Assembly: GCA_002279285.1 (NCBI GenBank)
Contig: NCBR01000061.1
Coordinates: forward strand, 1 to 10,960
Length of the DNA stretch: 10,960 nt
Origin: Acidobacteria bacterium 37-71-11
GTDB lineage: Bacteria; Acidobacteriota; Thermoanaerobaculia; Thermoanaerobaculales; Thermoanaerobaculaceae
Direction of reading: 5' to 3'
The number at the start of each line of letters is the position of its first letter. Position 1 is the first letter of the stretch. The notes beneath the pieces were generated by a model. That model saw only the letters and a list, made by a program, of their open reading frames with translations. It searched no databases and was not told the DNA's origin. Below, piece by piece: positions 1 through 7,073 of the stretch. The translations under genes and the position numbers were made by a program.

Positions 1-2444
1 AACGAGAGGTGCACGCCGTCGACCGGCGCGCCGGACAGCTCCTGCAGGCGGACCACGACCTCGTCGCCCGCCTCGGCGAGCTTGAGCGCCCGCACCGCGA
101 TCGGCACTTCGCCGCCGTCACGGCTGCTCAGGCGCAGGAGTGCGAACGAACGGCCGAGCGGGCCGGCGTGCGCCGGCGCCTGCCAGGCGAGCGGCGGCTG
201 GTTGAGGCGGTCGCCGGACCAGACGACGCGCCCGGTGCGCCAGTCGCCGGCGTGCCCGGCGAGCGCGACGAGGACACGGTGGTGGCCGAGGTCGTTGGAG
301 CCCTGCTCGAGCGGCCAGCTCGTGCCGGGGGGAACGCGCGGCGTGTGGATGAGGGTGAGGCGGAGGGTATGGCCGTCCGGTTTGTCCCAGCCGTAGCGGC
401 AGTCGTTGAGCACGGCGGCGCCGAACGCGCCGGAGCCGTCGGTGACGTCGGCCCACTCCTGCGCCGGCACCTCGTAGCGGTTGGGGCGGTCGGTCGGACG
501 CTGCACCGTGCCGAGGCCGAGGTCGTAGGTCGCCATCTCGTTCGCCGCGGCGAGCGGGAACGCCGCCTTGAGCAGCGTCTCCTTCGTGCGCCAGTCGATG
601 TCGTTGCGGATCTCGAGGCGGTCGCCGGCGCCGCCGGTGGCGAGGCGGATGCGCTGCGTGAACGTGGAACCGTCGGCGTGGCGCACGACCTCGAGGGCGA
701 CGCGCGCCGGGCCGTCCTCGACGACCCGCACCTCGGCGGGGCCGCCGACCGTCGCGCGCGGCGGAGCGGCGATCGCGTCGTACTGGATCTCCCACGCCGG
801 CCAGCGCAGCGGCCGGTCGTCGATGAGCTGGAGCGCGAGCGGCGCCGCGAGCAGCTCGCGGCCGAGCTGCTTGTCGAACACCGAGGCGACGTCGCCGGCC
901 GCGTCGAGGCGGACGCGGTAGCGGGCGTTCTCGAGGCCGGCGCGGTCAACGTGCAGCTCGCCGGTCGGCGCGGGAGTGGGCGCGGGCCGCACCGCGAACA
1001 TCGTGAACGACAGCGGCGCGACGCGGGCGACGAACACGACGTGGGCGATGTCGCCGCGTGTCGAGTCCACCTGCGCCGGGAGCTCGTTCCCGTCGGGCGC
1101 GGTCACGCGCACCGCGCGCGGGGCGCCGCCGGTGAAGCGCACGTCGGCCTCGACCGCGTCCTCGCGCGTAACGGCGAGGGGGTTGAAGACGACGAGCGCG
1201 GCGCCGTCGCCGCGCGTGTCGAGCGCGGTCGCGACCGCGCCGACCCCCTGCGAGAGCACGTCGGCGAACTCGTTGCCGGCGATCGTCTCGTCGTTCCACG
1301 AGAACACGTACGCCCCGGCGATCGAAGTGCCGGTGAGGTCGTCGTGGAACTGGTGCCAGAGCACGCGCAGCCAGGCGTCGTCCAGCCGCTCGCGCGGGTA
1401 CTCGATCCCGCCGAGCCACCACGCCGCGACCGCCGCCTTCTCGGCGTCGTCGGCGAGGCGCTCGTTCTTGCGGTTGAAGCGCTTCATCGCGGCCTGCGAG
1501 GTGTAGCAGCCGGTGCCGTGCCTCGTGAGCAGGAACTCGCCGCGGTAGCGCTGCAGGCCCTCGGGCGCCCGGCCGCCGTGGCTCGCCATCAGGTCGAGCG
1601 CCATCTGATCGGGCGCTGCGCTCTTCACGCGCGCAGGTCCGGGCCCGGCCAGGCTCTTCTCCAGCCACGCCACGGAGGAGTCCATCGGCGGGACGCCGAC
1701 GTCGCCGGTGCCGAAGTACTTGAACGCCACCGGCACGCCGGTGAGCGCGACCTGCCGGTCCGCGGTGGCGTAGAGGTCGGCGTCGAGGGTGAGGTTGCCC
1801 TTGATCTCCGAGGCGTAGTCGCCCGGGTTGAGGGCGGCGATGAGGGTCGAGCCGTCCACCCCTTCCCAGAGCCCGACGTCGAATGGGATCTTGATCGAGC
1901 TGCCCCAGGTGAGCTTCTGCGTCGAGAACGCCACCAGCCCGCAGTGCGCGGCGACCGCCGGCAGGGCGAAGCCGAACCCGAAGCAGTCGGGGAGGAAGAC
2001 GTCGCGCGAGGTGACGCCGAACTCGCGGCGGAAGAAGCCGTTCCCGTACAGCGCCTGGCGGATGAGCGACTCGGGGGACGGGATGTTGGTGTCCACGGCG
2101 TCCACCCAGCTCCCCGCCACCTTCCAGCGGCCCGCCTTGACGTACCCCTTCAGGCGCTGGAAATCCGCCGGGTAGTACTCCTTCATCAGCATGTAGTGGA
2201 AGGCGCCCTCGAAGCTGAAGTTGTAGCCCGGGTACTTGTCGATGAGCGCGAAGTTCCCGCGCATCGTAAGGGGGAGGAAGTCGTCGATCGTGTCCTGCAC
2301 CGTCCACCGCCACTGGGTGTCGAGGTGCGAGGTGGCGACGACGTACACGTCGGGCGGCGTCGCGGGGAGCGGCGGCGCGTCCCCGGCGGTTGCGGCGCAC
2401 ACAGCCAGCAGAGAGCCTCCGACGAAGAGAGTTGCAACCCGCAT
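1..2444 (-). CDS. GH38 alpha-mannosidase with signal peptide (3' end beyond window)
   Basis: Retaining, metal-dependent alpha-mannosidase of glycoside hydrolase family 38. 814 codons are visible and the C-terminus runs off the left edge. Residues 1-20 look like a Sec signal peptide (hydrophobic stretch, ATA-G cleavage site near 20/21), predicting export. The catalytic domain begins with HLDTQW (H40, D42 as metal ligands), followed by LPDCFGF (D153, expected nucleophile and ligand), an RGEFLLTRHG-type segment near residue 305, and WHQFHDDLTGTS (H367 ligand, D368). All four expected metal ligands are therefore present. Residues from about 420 onward are the beta-sandwich C-terminal region. The ATG start is supported by GGAGG six bases upstream; the next in-frame Met lies beyond H40 and could not give an active enzyme. 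It is last in the visible PTS operon, 35 bases after the HPr-EI-EIIA gene. Relation to E. coli MngB (mannosylglycerate pathway) is inferred; exact substrate unknown. Confidence 0.93.
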   Translation of the reverse strand, partial: MRVATLFVGGSLLAVCAATAGDAPPLPATPPDVYVVATSHLDTQWRWTVQDTIDDFLPLTMRGNFALIDKYPGYNFSFEGAFHYMLMKEYYPADFQRLKGYVKAGRWKVAGSWVDAVDTNIPSPESLIRQALYGNGFFRREFGVTSRDVFLPDCFGFGFALPAVAAHCGLVAFSTQKLTWGSSIKIPFDVGLWEGVDGSTLIAALNPGDYASEIKGNLTLDADLYATADRQVALTGVPVAFKYFGTGDVGVPPMDSSVAWLEKSLAGPGPARVKSAAPDQMALDLMASHGGRAPEGLQRYRGEFLLTRHGTGCYTSQAAMKRFNRKNERLADDAEKAAVAAWWLGGIEYPRERLDDAWLRVLWHQFHDDLTGTSIAGAYVFSWNDETIAGNEFADVLSQGVGAVATALDTRGDGAALVVFNPLAVTREDAVEADVRFTGGAPRAVRVTAPDGNELPAQVDSTRGDIAHVVFVARVAPLSFTMFAVRPAPTPAPTGELHVDRAGLENARYRVRLDAAGDVASVFDKQLGRELLAAPLALQLIDDRPLRWPAWEIQYDAIAAPPRATVGGPAEVRVVEDGPARVALEVVRHADGSTFTQRIRLATGGAGDRLEIRNDIDWRTKETLLKAAFPLAAANEMATYDLGLGTVQRPTDRPNRYEVPAQEWADVTDGSGAFGAAVLNDCRYGWDKPDGHTLRLTLIHTPRVPPGTSWPLEQGSNDLGHHRVLVALAGHAGDWRTGRVVWSGDRLNQPPLAWQAPAHAGPLGRSFALLRLSSRDGGEVPIAVRALKLAEAGDEVVVRLQELSGAPVDGVHLS

Positions 2445-2450
2445 GACCAG

Positions 2451-2455
2451 CCTCC
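2451..2455 (-). promoter_or_regulatory. Ribosome binding site of the GH38 gene
   Basis: Reads GGAGG on the minus strand, six bases before the ATG at 2444. It fixes the start that includes the signal peptide and shows that the gene is independently initiated after the 35-base gap from the PTS fusion gene. Confidence 0.75.
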
Positions 2456-2479
2456 GTGCCCCTGTCGAGATCGGTTCGT

Positions 2480-5002
2480 TCACGACGCCTCCACCGCGCT
2501 CCGCAGCAGCGCCACCACCTCGGCCGCGCTCGCCGCCGCCAGCAGCGAGGCGCGGAACGCATCGTCCATCAGTTTGCGCGAGAGCGCGGCGATCGTCCTC
2601 AGGTGGGTCTCGCCGGGATCGCTCGCGCGCACCGCGATGAGGATCGCCATCGTCACCGGCGATCCGTCGAGCGAGCCCCACTCCACCCCGCCCGGGTATG
2701 AGGCGACGGCGATCGAGGTCGCCAGCACGCCGTCCGCCTTGCAGTGCGGGATCGCGACGCTGAAACCGACCCCGGTGGAGTACGCCTCCTCCCGTTGCCA
2801 GATCGCGTCCTCGACGAGGTCCGGGTCGCCGACCCGGCCCGCCGTTCGCAGCAGGCCGACGAGCTCCCGGATCGCCTCGTCCTTCGTGCGCCTCGACGAT
2901 CGCAGGCGGACGAGGTCTTCGTCGAGCAGCGAGCGCTCCGCCCTTGTCGCGGCGAACGCGCGGAGCAACGCCTCGACGTCGGCCGCGGTCTCCTGACGCA
3001 TCGCCGATTCCAGCAGCTGCCGGCACTTGGGCGTCGCGCAGCCGGCGATCGCCGACTTCACCGCCGACACGCGCGCACAGCCCACGCTGATCTCGTCGAG
3101 GCCGAGCCCGACCAGCAGCGGAACGGCCAGCAAGTCGCCGCCCAGCTCGCCGCAGAGGCCGACCCACCTCCCGCAGGCGTGCGCCCCGTCGCAGACCGCC
3201 GCGAGGGCGCGCAGGAACGCCGGTTCGAACGGCTTGTAAAGGTGGGCGACTCGCTGGTTGTCGCGATCGACGGCGAGGAGGTACTGGAGCAGGTCGTTGG
3301 AGCCGATGCTGCAGAAGTCCACCTCGCGGGCGACCTGGTCCATGACGAACGCGAGCGACGGGACCTCGACCATGACGCCCACCCCGATGTCGCGGTCGAA
3401 GGGGACGCCTGCGGCGACCAGACTCTCCATCTGGGCCGCCACGAGGCCGCGCAGCGTGCGGACGTCGTCGAGCGAACTCACCATCGGGAACATGATCTTG
3501 ACGTTGCCGAACGCCGACGCGCGCAGGCAGGCTCGGATTTGCGCTGCGACGATATCGGGGTTCTCCGCGTAGGTGCGAATCGCCCGGAAGCCGAGGAAGG
3601 GGTTGCGTTCCTCGGGGAGGTCCAGGTATGGGATCGGCTTGTCGCCGCCGATATCGAGGGTGCGGATGATCACCGAGCGCGCGCCGGCCAGGCGTGCCGC
3701 CGCGGCGAAGACCTCGGCCTGCTCGTCCTCGGAAGGCGCTTCCGCGCGGTCCATGAACAGCAGCTCGGTGCGGAAGAGGCCGACGCCTTCGGCGCCCGCG
3801 GCGAGCGCGTCCTGCACCTCGGCGAGCGACGAGACGTTCGCGGCGACCTCGATGCGCCGGCCGTCGGACGTCGCGGCGTCGCGGGCGGCCGTGCGCTCGG
3901 CCCGCTCCCGGAGCGTCCGCAACGCGTCGTTCTCGGCGTCGTAGAACTCCGACACCGCACCCGAGGGATCGGCGACCAGCAGTCCCCGCTCGCCGTCGAC
4001 GACGACCTCCTGCCCGTCCCTCAAGGTGCGGACAGCCTCGCCGACGCCGGTGACGCAGGGGACGCCGCGGGCACGCGCGAGGATCACGGTGTGCGAGGTG
4101 GCGCCGCCGCGGGCGAGGACGAGCCCCTTGAGACGGGTGGTGTCGAGGGCGATGAACTGCGCGGGGCTCAGGGTCTGGGCGACGACGACGGCGTCGCGCT
4201 CGAGGGCGATGCGGTCGTCGCGGGCCGTGCCGGGATCGAGGGCGCGAATGAGGAGCTGCTCGACGTCACACAGGTCGAGCGCGCGCTCGGCGAGCACGGC
4301 GCTGCCGGAATCGCGCAGGACCGCGGCAAAGTGCTCCACGACGGCGGCCACGGCCTGTCCGGCGCCGGCGCGGTTCCCGTGAATCTGATCGGCGATCTTC
4401 GCCTTCAATTCGACATCCTCGAGGATGGCGAGATGCGCGTTGAGAACCGCGCGCTCGGTGTTGTTCGCGGCGGCGGCACGCCGCGCCCGCAGCGCGGCGC
4501 CGGCCTCCACGAACGCCCATTCGAGCTTCGCGAACTCCGCCTCGGGCGAGCCCTTTTCACGATTGGCGAGGTCCGGGCCGCCCTTCCACCGTGCCGCGAG
4601 GAGGGCCGGCGCCCGGCCGATGCCGCCGCTCGCCGCGACCCCGCGGTGGACACGCACGCCCTCGCCGCGCAGGGCGCGCGGCAGGGGCGACGACCCCTGA
4701 GCCGCCGGGACAGCGGGCGGCGCGTCGTCGCACAGCGGCAACTCCACGGAGATGAAGCGTCGCAGAGCCTCCGCGGCGGCCGGCTCGTCGCCGCCGGCGA
4801 TCAGCAGCGTGCACTCGTCCCCTTGCCTGGTCAGGGTGGCGACCAGCGCCAGTGTGCTCTTGGCGTTCGCCTCGAGGTCGTTGCGGCGGTTGGTCAGGGT
4901 GATCGCGGATTGGAAGGAGCCTGCCGCGTCGCGCAGGAGGCTGGCGGGCCGGGCGTGGAGGCCGTGCGGAAGGGGAAAGCGGAAAGAAAGCTCTTTGGCC
5001 AC
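2480..5002 (-). CDS. PTS multiphosphoryl transfer protein, HPr-EI-EIIA(Fru) fusion (FryA-type)
   Basis: 840-residue cytoplasmic phosphorelay protein carrying phosphate from PEP through enzyme I and HPr to a fructose-type EIIA. HPr domain, about 1-90: GLHARPA with phosphorylated H16 and R18, and S49 at the regulatory-serine position. A linker to about 112 leads to enzyme I (about 115-690): GGATSHT with phosphohistidine H304, GVGLFRTELLF and GSNDLLQYLLAVDR for PEP/Mg binding, CGELGGD with C617. EIIA(Fru), about 700-840: VAIPHCK with H753. Domain order and length match E. coli FryA/FrwA (about 830 residues) rather than FruB-type EIIA-HPr-EI proteins; databases often label such proteins ptsP. The start is GTG, overlapping the EIIB stop by one base (TAGTG), which implies translational coupling; no strong Shine-Dalgarno is seen. 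All phosphorylated histidines are intact, so the protein should be functional and independent of general PTS proteins. Confidence 0.96.
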   Translation of the reverse strand: MAKELSFRFPLPHGLHARPASLLRDAAGSFQSAITLTNRRNDLEANAKSTLALVATLTRQGDECTLLIAGGDEPAAAEALRRFISVELPLCDDAPPAVPAAQGSSPLPRALRGEGVRVHRGVAASGGIGRAPALLAARWKGGPDLANREKGSPEAEFAKLEWAFVEAGAALRARRAAAANNTERAVLNAHLAILEDVELKAKIADQIHGNRAGAGQAVAAVVEHFAAVLRDSGSAVLAERALDLCDVEQLLIRALDPGTARDDRIALERDAVVVAQTLSPAQFIALDTTRLKGLVLARGGATSHTVILARARGVPCVTGVGEAVRTLRDGQEVVVDGERGLLVADPSGAVSEFYDAENDALRTLRERAERTAARDAATSDGRRIEVAANVSSLAEVQDALAAGAEGVGLFRTELLFMDRAEAPSEDEQAEVFAAAARLAGARSVIIRTLDIGGDKPIPYLDLPEERNPFLGFRAIRTYAENPDIVAAQIRACLRASAFGNVKIMFPMVSSLDDVRTLRGLVAAQMESLVAAGVPFDRDIGVGVMVEVPSLAFVMDQVAREVDFCSIGSNDLLQYLLAVDRDNQRVAHLYKPFEPAFLRALAAVCDGAHACGRWVGLCGELGGDLLAVPLLVGLGLDEISVGCARVSAVKSAIAGCATPKCRQLLESAMRQETAADVEALLRAFAATRAERSLLDEDLVRLRSSRRTKDEAIRELVGLLRTAGRVGDPDLVEDAIWQREEAYSTGVGFSVAIPHCKADGVLATSIAVASYPGGVEWGSLDGSPVTMAILIAVRASDPGETHLRTIAALSRKLMDDAFRASLLAAASAAEVVALLRSAVEAS

Positions 5003-5301
5003 TAGGTGCCGAGGCCGGCGACGACCCGCTCGGGGTCCTTGATGGCGTCCTGCACGGGGACCTCGACGATCCGCATCCCCTCGAAGCGATCACGGTTGCG
5101 CACCGCGATGCCGGCCGCCAGGATCACGACGTCGGCGTGGGCGATGTCGTCCGCCGAGAGTTCGTTCTCGATCCCCATCGCGCCCTGCGTTTCCACCTTG
5201 ATGGTGTGCCCGAGCCGCCTGGCTGCCTTCTCGAGACGCTCGGCCGCCATGTAGGTGTGGGCGATGCCGGTCGGGCACGCGGTGACGGCCACGATGTTCA
5301 T
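5002..5301 (-). CDS. PTS fructose-family EIIB component
   Basis: 99-residue stand-alone EIIB of the fructose-mannitol superfamily. It accepts phosphate from EIIA and passes it to the sugar bound by EIIC at the inner membrane. The N-terminal strand and P-loop TACPTGIAHTYMAAE carries the phosphorylated cysteine C9; the KVETQGAMGIENEL segment (about 35-48) and the ADVVILAAGIAV strand are typical of the family. Length matches single-domain EIIB(Fru) proteins. It starts nine bases after the EIIC stop, with AGGAG six bases upstream that overlaps that stop codon, and its own TAG overlaps the GTG of the HPr-EI-EIIA gene. This packing indicates stoichiometric co-expression. Family assignment is firm; the sugar cannot be read from this domain. 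Confidence 0.95.
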   Translation of the reverse strand: MNIVAVTACPTGIAHTYMAAERLEKAARRLGHTIKVETQGAMGIENELSADDIAHADVVILAAGIAVRNRDRFEGMRIVEVPVQDAIKDPERVVAGLGT

Positions 5302-5310
5302 CGCGCTCTC

Positions 5311-6336
5311 CTATGCCTTCCCGCTGGCCGCGAGCTTCCTCAGCCCGTTGATGACAAGAGCGACGAACAGCGAGCCGGCCGCGATCGCCGCCACGTACGC
5401 CAGCCGATGGTCGACGACGGGGAGGACGATCGGCCCGCCGTGGGGGGCGTGATCGCCCACGCCGCCGAGCATCGCGATGACCGAGCCGATCGCCGAGCCG
5501 GCCATGATCGTCGGGATGACGCGCACCGGGTCGGCCGCGGCGAACGGGATGGCGCCCTCGGTGATGCCGATCATCCCCATGGCCAGCCCCGCGTAGCCGG
5601 CGTCGCGCTCTTCGCCGCTCCAGAGCTTGCGGCCGAGCACCGTCGCCAGACCCAGGCCGATCGGCGGGATGCAGATCGCTGCGGCGCACGCGCCCATGAC
5701 GGCGAAGTTCCCCTCCTTGATCATGGCGGCGCCGAAGAAGAACGCGACCTTGTTGACCGGACCGCCCATGTCGAACGCGATCATCGCGCCGAGGACGATC
5801 GCGAGCAGCACGCTGTTCCCTGTGCCCATCGTGGCGAGCCAGCGCGTGAGGAACGCCATCGCGTCCTTGATCGGAAGCCCCACGACCCGGTACATGACGA
5901 ACCCGACGGCGAACGAGGCGACGACGGGAATGACGAGGATCGGCATGACCGGTCGCACGTAATGCGGGACCTTGACCTTCTTGATCCAGAAGACGACGAG
6001 CCCGGCGAGCAGCCCGGCAACTAGCCCGCCGAGAAACCCGGCCCCGATCTGATTGGCCACCGTGCCGCCGACGAACCCCGGCACGAGCCCCGGTCGATCG
6101 GCGATGCCGAACGCGATGTACCCCGCGAGCACGGGAACCAGGAGGGAGAACGCCGCCGTCCCGATGTCGAGGATCATCTTGAGGAACGGTGCGTGGGAGA
6201 AGTCGGGGCCGGCCGCCGTCATCGGCACGAACGCGATCGCGGCGGCGATCATGATCCCGCCGCACGCCACGAACGGGATCGCGTACGAGACCCCCGAGAG
6301 CAGGTATCGTTTCACGTCGGAGAGACGCTCACTCAT
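5311..6336 (-). CDS. PTS fructose-family EIIC membrane permease
   Basis: 341-residue integral inner-membrane channel that binds and translocates the sugar while EIIB phosphorylates it. It is hydrophobic throughout with multiple membrane segments. Family signatures: IADRPGLVPGFVGG (78-91), AFDMGGPVNKVAF (187-199), GITEGAIPFA (257-266, the substrate-site loop of fructose-type EIIC) and APHGGPIVLP (297-306). The ATG at 6336 is chosen because AAGGAG lies five bases upstream and the family-typical N-terminus (ERLSDVKRYLLSGVSYAIPF) follows directly. A longer in-frame reading to 6495 adds only Arg/Ser/Pro-rich residues and would cover the promoter. It is the first gene of the PTS operon. The fructose, fructose-like and mannosylglycerate (MngA) permeases share this domain, so substrate is open; no fruK is present here, and a GH38 mannosidase is. 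Confidence 0.95.
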   Translation of the reverse strand: MSERLSDVKRYLLSGVSYAIPFVACGGIMIAAAIAFVPMTAAGPDFSHAPFLKMILDIGTAAFSLLVPVLAGYIAFGIADRPGLVPGFVGGTVANQIGAGFLGGLVAGLLAGLVVFWIKKVKVPHYVRPVMPILVIPVVASFAVGFVMYRVVGLPIKDAMAFLTRWLATMGTGNSVLLAIVLGAMIAFDMGGPVNKVAFFFGAAMIKEGNFAVMGACAAAICIPPIGLGLATVLGRKLWSGEERDAGYAGLAMGMIGITEGAIPFAAADPVRVIPTIMAGSAIGSVIAMLGGVGDHAPHGGPIVLPVVDHRLAYVAAIAAGSLFVALVINGLRKLAASGKA

Positions 6337-6341
6337 TGACG

Positions 6342-6347
6342 CTCCTT
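6342..6347 (-). promoter_or_regulatory. Ribosome binding site of EIIC
   Basis: Reads AAGGAG on the minus strand, five bases before the ATG at 6336. It decides between this start and the longer open frame that continues upstream. Confidence 0.75.
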
Positions 6348-6413
6348 GGGGTGCCCCGAGCGAGAACGTTGGCGGCGACCGTGGAGGCTGGGAGACTCTA
6401 TCTGCCGACGAGG

Positions 6414-6441
6414 AGCATATCGCCGCCCCCGGCGCCGTCAA
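6414..6441 (-). promoter_or_regulatory. Predicted sigma70-type promoter of the PTS-mannosidase operon
   Basis: On the minus strand a -35 element TTGACG (6441-6436, five of six consensus bases) is separated by 16 bases from a -10 element TATGCT (6419-6414, four of six). Transcription would start near 6407, giving a leader of about 70 bases before EIIC. The elements stand out in very GC-rich surroundings. They lie just upstream of the operon and just before the recognisable part of the truncated PIN gene on the other strand. No regulator gene or clear operator is visible. Confidence 0.5.
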
Positions 6442-6512
6442 GACCCGACCGCGCGGCGAGGATCTGCGCCGAGAGCGTGCACATCCGAAGGCCACGCGTC
6501 CGGAATCGCGCC

Positions 6513-6842
6513 GGAGGCTTCGCGGTGTCGACGCAGGTCATGCTCGAACTCTTTGTGACCCTCACCCGCAAGCTCTCGACGCCCCTGAACCACGCCGACG
6601 CGTCCGCGTTTCTGGAGGCGCTCGGTGCCTGGCCGATGGTGTCGATGACCCCGGAAATCGTGAAGGCCGCCGTTGGCTTGGCTGGCCGGCACCGGATCTC
6701 GGTGTGGGATGCGGCCATTATTGAAGCGGCCCGCAGTAGTCGGTCCCCGGTGGTTTACTCCGAGGACCTGGGGGACGGCACCTCCTACAACGGCATCGTG
6801 GTGCGCAATCCCTTCACGCGGCCAGCGGGTGCAGAACTGTGA
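6513..6842 (+). pseudogene. Truncated VapC-type PIN-domain ribonuclease
   Basis: The only plus-strand coding segment supported by protein similarity. Translation from about 6513 reads as the middle and C-terminal parts of a VapC-like PIN nuclease: STQVMLELFVTLTRKL with the conserved Glu (codon 6546), SVWDAAIIEAA with the conserved Asp (codon 6708), a YSEDLGDG segment with the late acidic residue (Asp codon 6765), and the usual ending IVVRNPF. The N-terminal strand with the DTNVLVY-type first catalytic aspartate is missing: the open frame continues left to 6336 but translates to Pro/Arg-rich sequence unlike PIN proteins, and neither other frame restores the motif. No antitoxin precedes it. Best read as a dead remnant of a toxin-antitoxin pair truncated by rearrangement; its missing end coincides with the promoter region of the PTS operon. 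A divergent functional protein is unlikely. Confidence 0.75.
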
Positions 6843-6846
6843 TCCC

Positions 6847-6883
6847 GACAGCGTTCGCAAGCAGGCCGCTGTCTTCGATCGAA
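6847..6883. repeat. Stem-loop followed by a perfect 10-base palindrome
   Basis: GACAGCG (6847-6853) and CGCTGTC (6867-6873) form a perfect seven-base inverted repeat around a 13-base loop, five bases after the stop of the PIN remnant. It is followed at once by the palindrome TTCGATCGAA (6874-6883). There is no T-run, so it is not a standard intrinsic terminator. It could have ended the toxin transcript or be a recombinase or protein-binding site. Confidence 0.4.
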
Positions 6884-6917
6884 GTGGCCATTACAACCGA
6901 AATCAACGGGGAAACCA

Positions 6918-6967
6918 TCAGCCTCCGGCTCTGAAGATCCCGCGTTCGAATCGCCCCGGGCGCACCA
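6918..6967 (+). other. 3' fragment of a tRNA-Arg(CCG)-like gene (degenerate, possible att site)
   Basis: The segment can be laid out as the 3' part of a tRNA: anticodon arm TCAGC / loop CTCCGGC / TCTGA (four of five pairs; anticodon CCG, Arg), five-base variable loop, T arm with loop TTCGAAT, acceptor 3' strand CGGGCGC, discriminator A and CCA. Two T-stem pairs are mismatched (C-C). A matching 5' acceptor strand GCGCCCG and a D arm are not found upstream, so this is not a complete gene. Such 3' tRNA fragments are typically left by tyrosine-recombinase elements that integrate into tRNA genes; no integrase is present in the window. Confidence 0.5.
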
Positions 6968-7027
6968 TCATAACTCTCTCCCCTGCAAAGAATCCTCCGT
7001 CGTTGGGTCAGGTCCGGCACCGCAGCG

Positions 7028-7067
7028 GGCGGCGAAGCCGTGCTCGCGACGGCTGGGGCTCGCCGCC
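7028..7067 (-). terminator. GC-rich hairpin behind the thioredoxin-like gene, possible terminator
   Basis: Starts seven bases past the stop of the thioredoxin-fold gene. Outer arms GGCGGCGA and TCGCCGCC (8 bp) enclose a bulge and an inner stem AGCCGT/ACGGCT with a seven-base loop. The stem is strong but has no following U-tract, so termination, pausing or 3'-end protection are all possible. It marks the end of the right-hand gene block. Confidence 0.4.
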
Positions 7068-7073
7068 GGGAGG

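Noticed and set aside
2384..2444. Lipoprotein signal on the mannosidase (Cys16)
   Set aside because: Residues before Cys16 are L-A-V; valine at -1 does not fit a lipobox, while ATA-G fits signal peptidase I.
946..2562. 538-codon minus-strand open frame
   Set aside because: It overlaps the GH38 gene in another frame and is Arg-rich. The GH38 frame carries HLDTQW, PDCFGF and HQFHDD.
9..2996. 995-codon open frame on the plus strand
   Set aside because: It lies antisense to the GH38 gene and the end of the PTS fusion gene, both of which have clear catalytic motifs. Its translation is Arg/Ala/Val/Glu-rich with no domain, as expected of the mirror frame of GC-rich codons.
2744..5005. 753-codon open frame on the plus strand
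   Set aside because: It is antisense to the HPr-EI-EIIA gene and has the same low-complexity composition without recognisable motifs.
6337..6495. N-terminal extension of EIIC to 6495
   Set aside because: The added residues are Arg/Ser/Pro-rich, unlike EIIC N-termini. A good ribosome site precedes ATG 6336 and the promoter lies within the extension.
6918..6967. A complete functional tRNA gene
   Set aside because: No 5' acceptor strand or D arm, and mismatches in the anticodon and T stems. Alternative Gln(CTG) alignment gives an unpaired anticodon stem.
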